DNA of 64,000 bases from Rhypophila decipiens. Taxonomy: Eukaryota; Ascomycota; Sordariomycetes; Sordariales; Naviculisporaceae. The notes below the pieces were generated by a model. It was not told where the DNA came from and made no database searches. It saw only the letters and a program-made list of their open reading frames with translations. This document shows, piece by piece, positions 25,606-38,700 of the stretch. The first letter of the stretch is position 1. The number at the start of each line of letters is the position of its first letter. The position numbers and the translations under genes were made by a program. The stretch is from positions 59,333 through 123,332 of the forward strand of contig MU858158.1 of NCBI GenBank assembly GCA_033297075.1, in the 5' to 3' direction.

Positions 25606-28080
25606 GGCGTCGTCGAGGTCGGGTTATTCCTCTCGGCTCTCGGTCCCATGCATGTGGAAATCTTAATCCCAACGGCAGGGAGACGATAATCTTAAATCGA
25701 GGATATTGATGCTGGATGTACCACCCCTTGCTTTTCGTATATGATCGCCTCAGGGTTCCCTTCCCGGGGTTGGTCCTCCGAAATCCGACAACTTGGTCAG
25801 CCGCAAGACACCAAAACCAACCTTGACCTCGATTGGTCCCGCGGGTTTGGACAAATATAAAATGTCGAGAATTCCCAAAACACGCTGTCGATGGAGGCCG
25901 AACCGAGACCGGTGGTGTTGTGGCTATCGTCAGGTTTGGCCGAGGGTCGTCGTCCTCTTATGGGCTGTATATGGGATATCTGCTTCCCTGTTTGAGACGG
26001 TATGCAAAATCCATGCACCCCACCTTATGTTTAAATATTCCGGTTTTCTTGTCTTGTCGAGCAAGCGAATGACGAGTTTCTGCTGCCCCAGTCCGTCGCA
26101 CGTGTGCCTCTTCAGGACATCAAGAGAACTACGGTAGATATTGAGCGAGTGGCTGCCGTCGCATCAACTGCAAAGCATCCACTGCAAAGAGGGTAGCAGC
26201 CTCAATACGTCCAACCGACCGTGCCCTCCAACTCGTCGGCGCGGGTGACTCCAAGGTTGCAGTTGGTCCAAGAAGCAAAAAGAGAGACTGTGGGTGCCTG
26301 CGGTAGTGGCGATGTCGTGTGGTTCGGGTATGCGAAGGTTATGCTGTACTTGCGTGCATGCCTCGTGGTCGTCCTGCTGCTCCTGCTCCTGCTCCTGCTT
26401 TCTCGACGTTTGCGCTTTACCGAGGTAATCGATGGAGTTTATCTTGGGTCATGCGCCGTCTGCATCAAGTCCACTTATTGACCCGTCATCTTCGAATCCA
26501 AGGTCCACAAGTCGAGGGGACAAGAGAATACTAAAAGCTGGGAAGAGCGAGCGAGAGAAAAGCGAGACTGGAGGGTCATACAATGCGGATGCGGGCGCTG
26601 TATAGTGTTATACAAGGGCATCATGACTTTTTGGACACCTTCGCTTGGCCTTTTGTTGGATCGTTGCTTTGCATATTTGACATACCACCTCGCTCTCTAA
26701 ATCCGGGAAAAATAAGAAGGATCCAGCCTCTTTTCCTGCGGCCAGCTCCTTTCGCTTCCAAACTTGAAAGTCTCCACAGGTAAATTATCGTGGGCGCTGG
26801 GCTCGTCATGTTGTCCTTTTCCTCATCCGTGGTTAGCCTGCCCGCTACCACTCAGCACTCTTGCTCGCGGGGCTTGTCATCGTCCTCTCACGGCCCGAGA
26901 AAGCGAGACATACCGCTGTTGTCGACGTGTGTGGGGATCGTGGCTGCATGGATGCACCATCCAGCTGGACCAGCCCCGTCATTCAGGTCCTTCAACTGGT
27001 TTCGTTTTAGCGGTGCCTTGTTTCTTCTTTTCTCGTATTAGCGGAGATCTTGGTTAGAAAAGCTTGGTAATTTTTGCTCTAATGCAAGCTATCGTGAGCT
27101 GACCCCGTATAAGAGAACAACAGCTCACCATGTCAGCCCAATCTACACGTTCTGAGGTTGAAAACAGCGCATTTTGTGATGTGGTTGGCGTTTGTCTCCC
27201 CATATTGTTTGTCATATCCAATAACTTGATGGAACAACCCCAAGATCTCCATGACGCCTTGGAATCACTGCAGCTGCCACTGGAGCCAGTTGTGGGCCTG
27301 CCCCTTCCCGGGGACGCGGCGGGGAGTTGATGATGCTTTCTTGCGCGGGGTACATGTACAGCACATACAGTGGACGAGTACTACGTGGTACGGGAAAACC
27401 CAACCTCGAGGTATGCACATAATTGCACAGATTATCAGCGTACTATAACGTCCAGGGATTCAATTCCCCGCCGCTGGAGTTTTAAACATGTTCCCTGGAA
27501 GATCCCGGCTTACTGAGGATTGCGATCCATTGTCTTGTGGCTCATGGCGATCCTCAAATTCTACAAGCATCGAAGTTTGGGATGGTTACTCAACCAGAAG
27601 GTGACATTCGGCAGTTACATTCGCAATCGGGGGATATGACAGATCTTGCCGCCATCACACTATCTATCATGGCCGGATGACCAGATCACATACCGTCGTC
27701 GATCTCGGGAACACCAAGTAACATGCATGGGTCGGCAGGGCTGGGTAATGATACCTTGTCCTTTACAAGGGGTACAGGGCAGCTGAATACTCGCCATCAC
27801 ATTCACCACCGCTCCCAACATCACAGCATGAATGTACAAATGCACAAAGATACAGTCAATTATGCGTAAACTGCTTTACGACCCTACAGTCAGCAGCTGA
27901 GAATCTCAGTTACACCGATAATGACATCGAATAATTCGAATCCGGCAATGCACGAAACTGGCTTGCGCGGGTAACTCAGCAATAAGGGAAAACTTTAAAC
28001 ATCTCTTGGCCAAGCCTTGCACAACTTAGCACGGCGGGTCGTGATGATGGGAAAGATATGGATGGATACCCAATTAATTT
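25606..28080. other. 2.5-kb intergenic region
   Basis: No gene recognised. A short GCTCCT-type microsatellite lies at about 26,371-26,400. Frames on both strands are short and unconvincing. Confidence 0.4.
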
Positions 28081-28530
28081 ATACAGGCACCAGTCCTCTT
28101 ATATACAGGCACTACTCTTGTTGGAATAACCCTTGACTGGACTAAAATAGAGGCCTTGACTGGCTAGAGTAAATACCTTGACCGGACTTAATAATTACCT
28201 TGACTGGGTGGAATAGAGGCCTTGACTAGATAGTCTAGACTGGAATAAATGCCTTGACTGGGCTGGAATAAATGCCTTGGCTGGACTAGAATAAATGCCT
28301 TGACTGGCTCAAATAAATGCTCTAACTAGCTCGAATAAATACTTCGACTGGCTCGAATAAATGCCTTTGACGGGGTTGGAATAAATGCCCTAACGGGTTG
28401 GAATACATGCTCTAACTAGCTCGAATAAATGCCCTGACTGGCTGGAATAAATACCTCTGGTCTGGAAAGTCAAATTGGACTGGTGCCTGGATACGAGAGT
28501 AGTGGTGCCTATATACTAGGCGCCTTAATT
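28081..28530 (+). mobile_element. Short inverted-repeat element with internal ~22-bp repeat array (copy 1)
   Basis: The ends are inverted repeats. CAGGCACCAGTCC at 28084-28096 is matched exactly by its reverse complement at 28477-28489. A second, outer/inner pair (TATATACAGGCACTACTCTTG near 28101-28121; GAGTAGTGGTGCCTATATAC near 28496-28516) repeats the motif. Between them, 28121-28460 holds about 15 imperfect head-to-tail units of ~22 bp with core GAATAAATGCCTTGACTGG. Both flanks match the copy at 63491-63713 in reverse orientation (shared CTGGTCTGGAAAGTCAAATT), with a different number of units. No coding capacity. It looks like a non-autonomous MITE-like element; transposition itself is inferred. 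Confidence 0.7.
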
Positions 28531-28699
28531 ATACAGACCGTCCTTGATGAGTATGGTCTGTTATATGTACAGAATGCGCCCCATGTCAACCCATCCCCCG
28601 AACCCTAACCCTCGCCGTACTCCAGAAGCCGCAAAGCAAAACCCATGGGTATGTATACCTAGACTGAGATCCAAAGACGACAAACAATCGCCAGATATA

Positions 28700-31600
28700 T
28701 CAGCTTTGTGCAAACCGTACCCGCTTGGATGCAGGTTCCTCCTCCGACACCGATGATGCACTGCGAGATCGGGAAGCCGGCGGCGGGGAAGCCGGCGGTG
28801 GAGAACCAGTTGGCGCCACAGGCGATATAGCTCGCTCGACTTTCCGAGTTTTGGGCTTGCCCTCCAAAGCTTCCACCACCAGTTCCCTATCACCGTGGTA
28901 TGTCTCGCGGCCAAACCCTCGGCCAAAGATGAGCTGAGGCGCCTTAAGCTGTGCCATCTGGTCAGAATCGCTGGGTGGATTTTCACCACCAGGCAGCGGT
29001 AAAATCTCGGCGTTGATGATCCAGTCATAGATTGGCTTGTCGTCAATGACAGACTGGCACTTTTGTTGCTCGTGCGGTGTCATTTCCGACCGTCTCTTCA
29101 CGATGAGCTCCTCCATACTTCCCTTCAAGACGAGGGTCTCGACGGTTACCGACTCAGCTGATTGTCCGATTCTCCTCGCACGACCGACGGCCTGAGCCTC
29201 GACTTGGCGCTTGAAGACGGGATTGATGAAGTAGATGCGCGAAGCGGACTGCATATTCAGGCCGAACGCAGCCTGGTGGATGTCCATGAGCATCACTCGG
29301 AATTTGGAGCTTCCCTTGGTGAACGCCGCCACGTATGTCGCCTTTAGTACCTGGGTGATTCCCTTCGCGTATATCAAGTGCTGGATGCCCAGTACTTCCA
29401 GAACTTCGGCCAGGTAATATGCAATGTTATCATTATCGTAAAAGACCAGTATCTGCTCGTCGCGGTGGTGCTGGACGATCTGGTCGATCAGATATGAGAG
29501 CTTCGCTGACGCCGTGGAAACCATCTGGGTATGCCTAAACGGCTCCGGCATGTCGTGTTCATCATCTGAGTCGGAACCGGGACTTTCCAGTTCGCCGTGG
29601 CCTTTGTCTTTAACGCCAGCACCTCCTTTCACTGCTGCCGCGCGGCGGCTGGAAATGACGGAGAGGTCGCTCTTGTCTTCCCCGAGTTGAGTGTTTCCAG
29701 CGAGTGCTGGCCGCTGCCTTGGTCTAATAGAATCAGATTCGTCATTCTGATTCCTCGTCTGTTTGTTTTGTTGGCCATGTCGAGCCAGGCGACTGGCACC
29801 CAACCTCATCCGGAGCTCATCCTCCGAATCGTAGTAGCCGAACTGCCGCTGGAGATCTTTAACAGTTCCTTGCAAATTGCTAATTAACTTAGCACTCATG
29901 CATACCTCTAGGGGTTGGTATTCGTGGGCATTCTGGTCGGTGAGAGACCAACCGTTGATGACACTGGGCGAGATATCCCCGAAAGGAAAGTTTTTGACCA
30001 TAACAGGCAACTCGTGAAACTGATTCGCGCAGATTTTGAGAGTATTTCTGGTTGCGAGCCGGCCAAATGAGATTGCTCGCCTTAGCAGAACATCGTCGTC
30101 GAAACTGATTTGTACCTTCTTTTCGGCCAAGAAATTCTCAGCCGTGTCGATCGCCTTGTTGAGATCGTCAACGGAAAAGAAAGACGCGCCAAAGAAGCTT
30201 GCCTGGCTCAAGTTGGAAACGAGCTGATCCAACGACTTCCTTTGCCCAGGGTGGAAGAAGTAATCCTGGTCTTTCCGCTGCGATTGGACAGAGTTGAATA
30301 TGATCATCATGGAAAACAGGTTGAGGACCAGCCTATCTTGATAACAAGGATCGAGGTATACAATCCTTTCCTTGACTCTCGGCAATACTTTCTTGACATC
30401 TGTCAGTCTGTGACGGATGATCAGGGACTCCAGGGTAGCCTTCAGTGATTCGGGGCTTCCTACGCCTTTTGAAGAGTGTTTTCGCTGCATCACATACTCC
30501 GACCACTCTGCAGCTGTCTCCCCAGTGTCTCCTGGCACCTTGGCCCAAGGCTGCACCATGAGGTAATGCTTTGCGATGGCGCCAAGCTGCCTGAGGTCGC
30601 GCTTCTCCTGCTCTGGAGACGACTGCGTGAGGTGCTTGCTTCCTGCAGGCAGGCCAGATGGCTCTTCTTCGAGACCAAAAAGACCCTTAGATGGCGTGCC
30701 AGTTACAATCCATCGTGCTGTATAACGCAAACAGTCGAGAACAGCCTGAAGATCAAGTCTCCGGTGTGACGTTGAGTTCCCAAGCCGATGGCCTTCGTCG
30801 ACAATACATCGCTTGAAATGGACCCTGGCCAACGGGTTGTCCAGTGCAATGGTGCCATCGGGCATATTACGCCGATCCCTTGCCAGTTGGTCGAATACAG
30901 TTGAGGAAAACAGAACCAGATCGTACTCGAGTAGATCTTTCACGGACGGAATCGCATCGGGGCTCTGGGCGCAAAGAAAGACCTTCATCCCCGTGGTGTG
31001 CTTCTTGATTTCTTCGGTCCACTGTACAACAAGATTCGGTGGTACAACCACCAGGGAGGCATGGCTCAAGTAGACATGCGAAGGGGGAAGGTCCTCACCC
31101 GTTAGTGAGAAGCGAGTTGTTCTCCGGCGCGGCAACTGACGAATGGTGTAGAATCCAGGATTCCTTTTGATGGCTTCGATACAGCGATCGTAGTATTTAT
31201 CGTCATACCATCCTTCCAGTTTGGGCTTCCAACATGTACCACTTTTCGCGACACGTGCCGCAGCCATATCGGCCAAACTGCCTAGTTTCGGGCGAACGAC
31301 AGGCCTCGCCATTGCCTTCAGTTGCTCTACCGTCAGTTGCTCTTCGGGCATCCTTGCTGGTATGTGCCGGGTGGCCAGACAGAGAGTGAGACATATTAGA
31401 GTCTTTCCAGAGCCCATCTCTTCAGCCAAGATGCCGCCGCGAGGGCTGTCGTAAAACCTGGGCTGACGCAAGACCGTTCCAGTAACTGGGTCATGATACC
31501 ATTTTCGGTCACGGTGATCCCGGCGCTCCGTAAGGCGAGGATCCAAAATCCGGCGAGCTTCGGCCTCCCTTTGCAACATGACAGCTACCGACATGCGTTG

Positions 31601-32193
31601 ATAGGGGTACAGAGTTGTTTCTAAGCCGTAGACATCGCTTTCCATCACGTCCTCAATAGCGCCAGCGTAATCGGGATCTTGGATGGTTTGCTGCGATGGA
31701 TCTGGCGACGGAATGCTGTTGAAGAGCTCCAGCAAAGATGGGCCATCATCATCAGATGGTGGGGTCAGCAAGAGACCGGAACTAAACCTGCCTCCCCATG
31801 CAGATGAAGAACAATCAAGCCGGCTTATGAGCTTGCGTCGTGCCTTGTGAAGAGCGTCATCAGACCGAGGAACTGATTTGTTATCAACATCGTCTGGCAG
31901 GATGAAGACGCGGATGGTGAACCTTGTACAATCAGTGGGGTCCAACTTGAGGCTTAGGTGTATCCATTTGCGGTCAACAAGTCGTGCAAATGGCGACAGA
32001 ATGTGCGACGCCAGCAATTCCATCTGGACATGTCGGGGAAGCAATGGTGAGTTATGCACATCTTGTTTACCGAAATGCTGCCACTCGTCCAGGCAAGGGA
32101 TCTCGTTTGGGGAAAGTGTTACTTGAAGACAGCCGACTGGGATGTACTTGTCCAGACAGTCCAGGACATCGTCGACATGAGCCAGTGGAGCCA
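28700..32193 (-). CDS. SNF2-family DNA-dependent ATPase / helicase-like protein
   Basis: Single exon, 1,164 aa from the ATG at 32193; the frame is open slightly upstream but without an earlier ATG. About 190 N-terminal residues have no recognised domain. The SNF2 ATPase core follows: YPYQRMSVAVMLQREA, Walker A GGILAEEMGSGKT (261-265 for GSGKT), VVVPPNLVVQW, DEGH box CIVDEGHRLGN (466-469), WIVTGTPS. The second RecA lobe has QILVFYDND, LMDIHQAAFGLNMQSAS, and motif VI QAVGRARRIGQ (about 1001-1011). The long inter-lobe insertion contains no RING C3HC4 pattern, unlike Rad5/SHPRH. The tail is Ser/Pro-rich with KRVR. Likely remodels nucleoprotein in the nucleus; target unknown. It is the only large gene in a gene-poor zone and is flanked on both sides by arrays of the same 22-bp repeat. 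Confidence 0.88.
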
Positions 32194-32556
32194 TTTTGAA
32201 CTGTAGAGCGAGGTTCGCAGCAGGATGCAAATATTCTGCGTTGAGTACCTGCGCCAGGCCTCAAAAAGGGCCCTGGAGAAGTTGTCAGCAATTTGGTGTG
32301 CTGTTGCCTGGAGTCTAATACTCTAAGTATCACGAAGGGTGCGGCTCTGCTGGGACTCGTGGCTTGTGGGTACTTCGTCGAGGGCAGGTGTCGAGTAAAA
32401 GTGGGGAACTGAGTACTTGGTGCCAATCATAGCAGTGGCTGGGCTCCAACAAAGGAACCTGGGGCCGGCGAGAAATATGCCGAGTGGGCGGGGGTGGAAG
32501 GAACCACCGGGGCACTGTTCACATACGCCACACTGAACATGTCGGGATAGAGGTCT
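32194..32556. other. Upstream region of the SNF2 gene
   Basis: About 360 bp between the ATG and the inverted-repeat array. Promoter expected here; no clear element seen. Confidence 0.4.
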
Positions 32557-32745
32557 GGCCTTCAATCTAGGCATTTATTCGAGCTTGTTAAGGCATTTAT
32601 TCGAGCCAGTCAAGGCATTTATTCGAACAAGTCGAAGGCATTTATTCGAGCCAGTCAAGGCATTTATTCGAGCTACTCAAAGCATCTATTCGGGTCAGTC
32701 AAGGCATCTTTTTGTAATTGAACTTGGGACACCAGATTGAAGGCC
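32557..32745. repeat. 22-bp repeat array inside a perfect 12-bp inverted repeat
   Basis: GGCCTTCAATCT at 32557-32568 and AGATTGAAGGCC at 32734-32745 are exact reverse complements; with one extra base the pairing extends outward to GTCT(T)GGCC. Between them are about 6.5 units of ~22 bp with core GGCATTTATTCGAGCCAG. This is the same unit as in the elements at 28.1 and 63.5 kb, in the orientation of the latter. The borders differ from those elements. Confidence 0.75.
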
Positions 32746-35700
32746 AAGACGGTGGTTTTAGCGGCGGCGATGCCAATAGAGAGAAAAAAGATATTTGGAA
32801 AAGCAGTTCGGATTACGGTCAGAAGTGCTCGAGGGCCTCTCGAATTGTACTGCCCAAGCCCTGCATTGGGGGTTGGGAGGGGTCGATGGATCCTGGTAGG
32901 GCTCAAAAAGACGCTAATCCAACTAGAGATGGGCTCAAAGTCTATCTGGACGGTGAAGCTCCACTGAAATGGACAGGTCGAGGAGTCCTTTCACTGTAAC
33001 TTGGGCAAAGAAAGCCCCAAAGTTCCCGTTAACAACATCTCACTTTCGCCGATTCTTTACGCGTTTTCCATCCCAGATCATCATCTTCCCCGGCACCGTG
33101 TCTCATTCTCGACGCCGATAATTTGCTTGAGCCTTTGGCAGAGAGATAAGGGCAGGAGAAAATTCACATGCCCACAAGTATTTACCGCCAATTCTGACGC
33201 CGAGCCTCGCGTTTTCTTGATTGACATTAGAAACGGTTGGGAATCCACCCATTCGACACAAACACTGACCCCGAACAACTAGGCGACTTATCCTACTTGA
33301 TCCCGGAGAACGTTCATAGATCTGGTATGCGAGACGGCCATTGAAGGAAACATGTTTATGCTGTTAAGGGTACGTGAGGTGAGAATGACAGCGAAAAGGT
33401 AAGTTCTTGCGAAGACAACGAGCGACCTGACGAACAGAGTCGGAACCTCACGGAACTAGTAAAGTTGCACTTGGTGAAAGGTTACTGTGGTCAAAATAGG
33501 TTGATTCTTGGAAGGAGAAGGATGTCTCCTGCCTGCCGTACTTTATAGGCATGGCTTCCTACGGAATGGGGCATTGGGACCTAAGGTCTCAATGCCTGAG
33601 GCAGAAATGCCGAAATGCCGTAACTTATGCCCTGTGTTTGTTAGAGCATTGGGGCATTTCACAACCAGAGAACTGCATCAGCGCTCGCGCGCTAGCAAGG
33701 CACCTGCGACACTGGAAGACCACCACCGGAGTTTCCCAGCTGGAGCTTTCTTGAAGGGCCTTTGAGTGTCAGCTGTAACCAGAAACACCAGCGGTGCAGC
33801 CATCTCAGTGTCGGCGGCATATCAGCTAACCAAGTTTGGGATACCAGATCACGATGCAGCTGCTCGTCCGGAATGCTTTCTGAAGGGGGCAATGCGCAAA
33901 CCTGGTTCTGTACTTCACACCGCGATCATGGCCCGGGTCGGCCATGCAAGTCATCACAGCCGCCACCACGAACAAACACCAGATGAGAATGTCGACGAAG
34001 ACGAGTGTTATATCGGCTGGCAAGGCTTAGGTCGGCATCACCATGTGACACGGCTGGCTGACACAGCTTCGCTTCCATACCTTGCCAAAGGAGACTTCTT
34101 CAGATTGAAAGAAGCGAACCGGGAAATCTGCAGCTCCATGAAGTCAAAACTTCATGAAAGACTTTGAAGATGCGATGCCGCTTGAAGATCATGGGGGCTG
34201 TCTCAGGAGTGTTGGTGTTGGCGAGCAGGACTCGATCTGGGACCTTGTCAGCATCCACATCAAGTCTTCGAGTTGACCCGGATAGCTTGCTACCTTTAAC
34301 CATACGGATGCCTTGGGTTGGACCTTTGTGAAGACAGTCAAGGGTCTCGGCCTGTTTCCCCGGCGGCTTGACTTTCGGCCCGTCAAGTAGTTTCCTCACT
34401 GCTTTCCACGGCGGGGAATAGCGTGTTGTTTGTCGAGCAAAACAAGTCCTGCGATGCCCCACTGGATGAGCTACTTTTCACAATCTTCATTTTCAGGAAC
34501 ATCTTTTTCGGTGCCAGCTTCCTCGACTTTGGCAAATTTCCGCGTCGGTTGGGATCGACGTGCTCTGGAACGGTTTCTTACTGTCAGTGCTGGATTGTCC
34601 GTGCGCCCCTCTCGATTGCTGGAGCCTCATAGCCGATGTCTCGTCGTCCGAAACTCCACCCCAGGGTACATCGACGACGAGGACCTTATCGCATGAACAG
34701 CATTGACAAGGGTGAAAACAGCCCGGCCAGCTCAGATGGTTTATCGGTCCATCCCAGCTCAGCTTTGGCTTCGACAACCACAGGGTTGCCTTGGGTGGAT
34801 TTGGAAATTAATTGTCCCGACGCGTCAATGAATTGGCGTCTATTTTCCACCAACCTTGGACCTTCCGGACTGTGGTAAGCCGAGCGCGAACCAGTCGCGC
34901 CATTGACAAGGCATTACGTCCAAGTCTTGCTGGGCCCGGCATGTTCATCCAGATCGATATCTTGACCCATGTCCAAGAATACCTCAGTGCGGGATGGATG
35001 CTCATGGATGGCGAAGCGCCTCTTCGCTAATCTCGTTCACCACCTTGCCTACCAAGTTGCCCACGCCTGTTTCCAGTACTTGGTTCACTCCCTGGACCTG
35101 GCAGCGTTGCAATGCCAGTTCCTGATCTGAGCCCCACGGCTTCTCAATTGTCAAATAGCGGATCAGCCTTCACGATTGGGATACCCGAATCCCGTTCTTG
35201 GCCCGTCCACAGCTCGGGACGGCCTCCGCATGGTCCTCTCCTCAGAACCACAACAGCACCAAGATGCTGGTTGCGTTTTTTTAGACAAGAGAAACCAGAC
35301 TAGGAGACCATGCAGCCGCGAATTGGGTCCTTCCGCTTCGATGCTGAGCGACCTCCGTGCGCGTCATCCATCCACCTTGCGTTAATGCAACAATGGGGGT
35401 GCTCACCGAGCGGCGCTGCAGGCGTCTCGATTCGGCTCTATATGGAAGACCTTTCGATTGGATGAGCTGGAATCCAACGACTCAAAGGCTGAACAAGCCA
35501 GCCTCCATCTACGCCAAGCTGCTCGAGACGATGCCCTCAACACGAGCCTGGACCCGCAAGATGTCCTGCCTGCAGTTACCCGCCAGCATATCTTTAACGG
35601 CCCTTCTATAGGTTTCTGACAGACGCACTGCCATCTGCATCAGGGACCGTTATCCAGTGGAGCTACCGGCTGGGTCTGAGCACTCTTGCACGTATGAAGA

Positions 35701-38700
35701 CAACTGATGGGCGCCACCGTCCCTGTCCCTCAATCCACATCATTGCTATTATCGGAACCCCTCTTGACCAAATAACTCCAAGCCTTGTCTAGCTGGCAAG
35801 ATCTTCGTGTTGTCCCATTATTCATGCCACACACATCAGGAAACGGGTCTGCGCGTCTCCTCGCCTCACTTCCGCGCAATGTTGTGCATGCCACCCATGC
35901 AACAGACCTCAAGCCAGATGGATCTTCCAATGATGTCCGTTCCTCTTACCTGCCCCCATCGGCTCCTGATCGCCGTTGCTGTTTCTTCCCCGCCTCTAGG
36001 GCCCGTGTTCTTGGGCGTCTCCATAGCAAAGTCGTCACTCAGGTTGCATATGCCCAGTTCGACTGGCCTGGCTCTCGATGGGCAACAAAGCTTCCGTTGA
36101 TGGGGCCAGAAGAAAGTCTAAGGTCGTATGGACCATGACAGCAAGCAGCCGTGAGGGGAACGGGGGACTCGGGAAGCTAGCTATATCTTGACCTGATATA
36201 CACCCACTGGGTCGCCTTCTTGGGCCATGCCATGACGGTGCCCGCTACCTGACTGGCGTTGATGGTGGACCGTGGGGGAGAGAATGCCAACTCATCGCAG
36301 TATCCACCATGGGGGAACCCGACCTTGCGTTTGCTTGCCCTCCTCCCTCTTTGGGGCTGCAAGTAATCGACTCTTGTACACGGCCGCATGTCTGCAGTTG
36401 TTTGACTGTGCCTGTCGTCCCACGATCACTGTGAAACCACGCCACTAGCTGCAGTGATAGGTGGTGGGAAGCAGACCAAGGCTTCCCTCCAGTTTCGATG
36501 ACCATGTAGTGATCGTATTGCGCGTCGGAGGTGGCGAGAGAGAGTCGGTATCGGTGACCTGCTACTGGACAGATGGATGTACTGCTGACCACGTGAAAAA
36601 CAGGCAGAATCTGCGTCGACATTGGCGAGCCAGAATGGGCCCCTGATGATCAAGTCATGACAAAGAGACCAGAGCCCAAGGCTACTACTGCAGGTCCTAC
36701 TCACATTGGCCTAGAGGGAACTCGGCGGCGGCGGCGGCGCTTCTTACACCCTCCATATGAGAAGAGGCCGATTCCCACTAACTCGAGTGGTGGAGTGCCA
36801 GGTCATGAGGTATGCTGGACGATGCTGTCTCCTTGACGACGCCCCTAACTGGGTCCCAGTCATAACATATGCAATAAGGGTCATGACTGCATGGCTGACT
36901 CGGAGGGCGATATGTCTCACTGTCCTCGATACCTTCGCGTCATCGACGATAGCCGAGCTTGCCCTGTGTCTATTCTCGACTGTCCTCGTACACTCGACCT
37001 GCCATTCTTCTTTTCACACTCGCTGTTTCCCCACCCAAGTACGACCTTGTCAGGTTCACTGCCCCAGCAATCATGTCATGGTCCCCGTGCTGTCCGCACT
37101 TCTCTTTGCTTCTCTCATTTTCTGTTCCCAGTCGTCCATATCTCCGGCAGAGCTTCAGATCCACCGAGCTTTATTCTCACTGGGCAGGTCAAGAAGTCGG
37201 AAGACTTGTTCCTTGGGTCATCGTCTGCCATCCTACCCTCGCATTCGGAGCCATTCCAGAGAAGATAACTGGCCCATCGCAGTGAGGGTAGTTTCGACCT
37301 CTCAGACAGGATTCTGGATAGCTTTCCAGTGCCGGGGATAGGACCTTTTCTTGCTGACCATGAATTTCCTTTGTCCATGCCCATCCATTCCGATGGCCTA
37401 CCTTGTATCACGAGTGAGCGAATGGAGGCACATTAAAAAGGAAAGAGTAAGATGAATAGATTAATAATGACCACGTCTAACCTTGACTTCTAAGAGGTCT
37501 TTCAATGGATGGTACGGGCTGTTTAATTAATATTTATTCCCGGATCGAGTGTAATATGTCCCCTCATTCCAGAAGACCAGAAGCGGAAAGTAGATGAATG
37601 GTAGCCGTAGACGAGCAACCCTTGGCCTCTGGCAAGAACAGCCGAACTGTACTGGACATGTAGTAGATTGGACCAGGTTTATTTTCTTCTCTCTCAACAG
37701 TGGGTAAGCTACCTATGCTATTATTCAGACACACATCATATACCAAGATAAACTGTACACATATTACCTCCTACACACCACTACCGCATCTCTTGGTTGT
37801 TCTTCCCCTCCCCTCCTGCAGGTTCCCTCCCTCGCGACTGGGTCACGGTAAGCGTTTTCCTGTCCAAGAGTGGAGTGTCTTTCCCATCCAACGGCCCCTT
37901 TCTCCTCCTCCTCACCTTCGCCCCCATTCAATAAACATAAAGTCTTTTCTTGGGACCGCCCCCACCGAACCGAACCGCACCAGACATGGCACACGGAGCG
38001 GATACTCCCCTCCCTCTCCCAACCGTTCCTTCCCCTCCATGCCGCTGTGTGCTGCCCATCGTTGTCATGTCCTCTTCAAGTCTGCCACACAACCATCATG
38101 TACCTGACCAACTAACCAACCGGACCAGCTCCGTGCCCGTTATTTGCCACCGAGACAACATGAAGATGCATAACAAGAAAGAAAAAGGTTACCACGCCTA
38201 AGAAATGCAGCAAAGAAAAAAGACGGGAAAAGAAAGAAAATTCGTAAGTCATGATCATGATGTCAATCTGGCCAGGCCATATAACTGTGTAGAGAGGAAG
38301 AGACAGGGATTTTGTTGAGAGAGGAGGAAGAGACTGAGAATTGTGTATGTCTGCGAATATGAATTTGCAAAGTCCAACGTGACCATGAGGGAGTATGTGG
38401 CGCGTCAGATTTCGTTGTGATGATGGCTCAGACCAACTAGACCTCAACGACAGCAGAAAGTGCCGTCCATTTCCTCAGTATTTGAGAGGAACCTTGCAGT
38501 ATTACATGCACTGAGCGTTGTTGGATGTTGTTGGTGTCAGAGTTCGCTGAGAGCCTCACTCTCGGGAGAGAGAAGCCCGGGCGTGAGGAATAGTTTTGCT
38601 TTCGACTTTGTGTTGTGGAGATAAATTTGGTTGAGGTTGCGGGGGAGTTGTGATGGCTGTTGTTCAAACTCTTCGTTTGGTGAGATCCGTTCCGTGAGTT

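Noticed and set aside
26371..26400. Leu-rich membrane segment encoded by CTGCTCCTGCTC repeats
   Set aside because: Simple-sequence microsatellite; no gene context.
28121..28460. CRISPR-like array, from regular ~22-bp repeats
   Set aside because: Units are directly head to tail without unique spacers, in a eukaryotic genome.
36757..37341. 194-codon plus frame
   Set aside because: Open in parallel with other frames, Cys/Arg/Ser-rich, no domain, no splice or promoter support.
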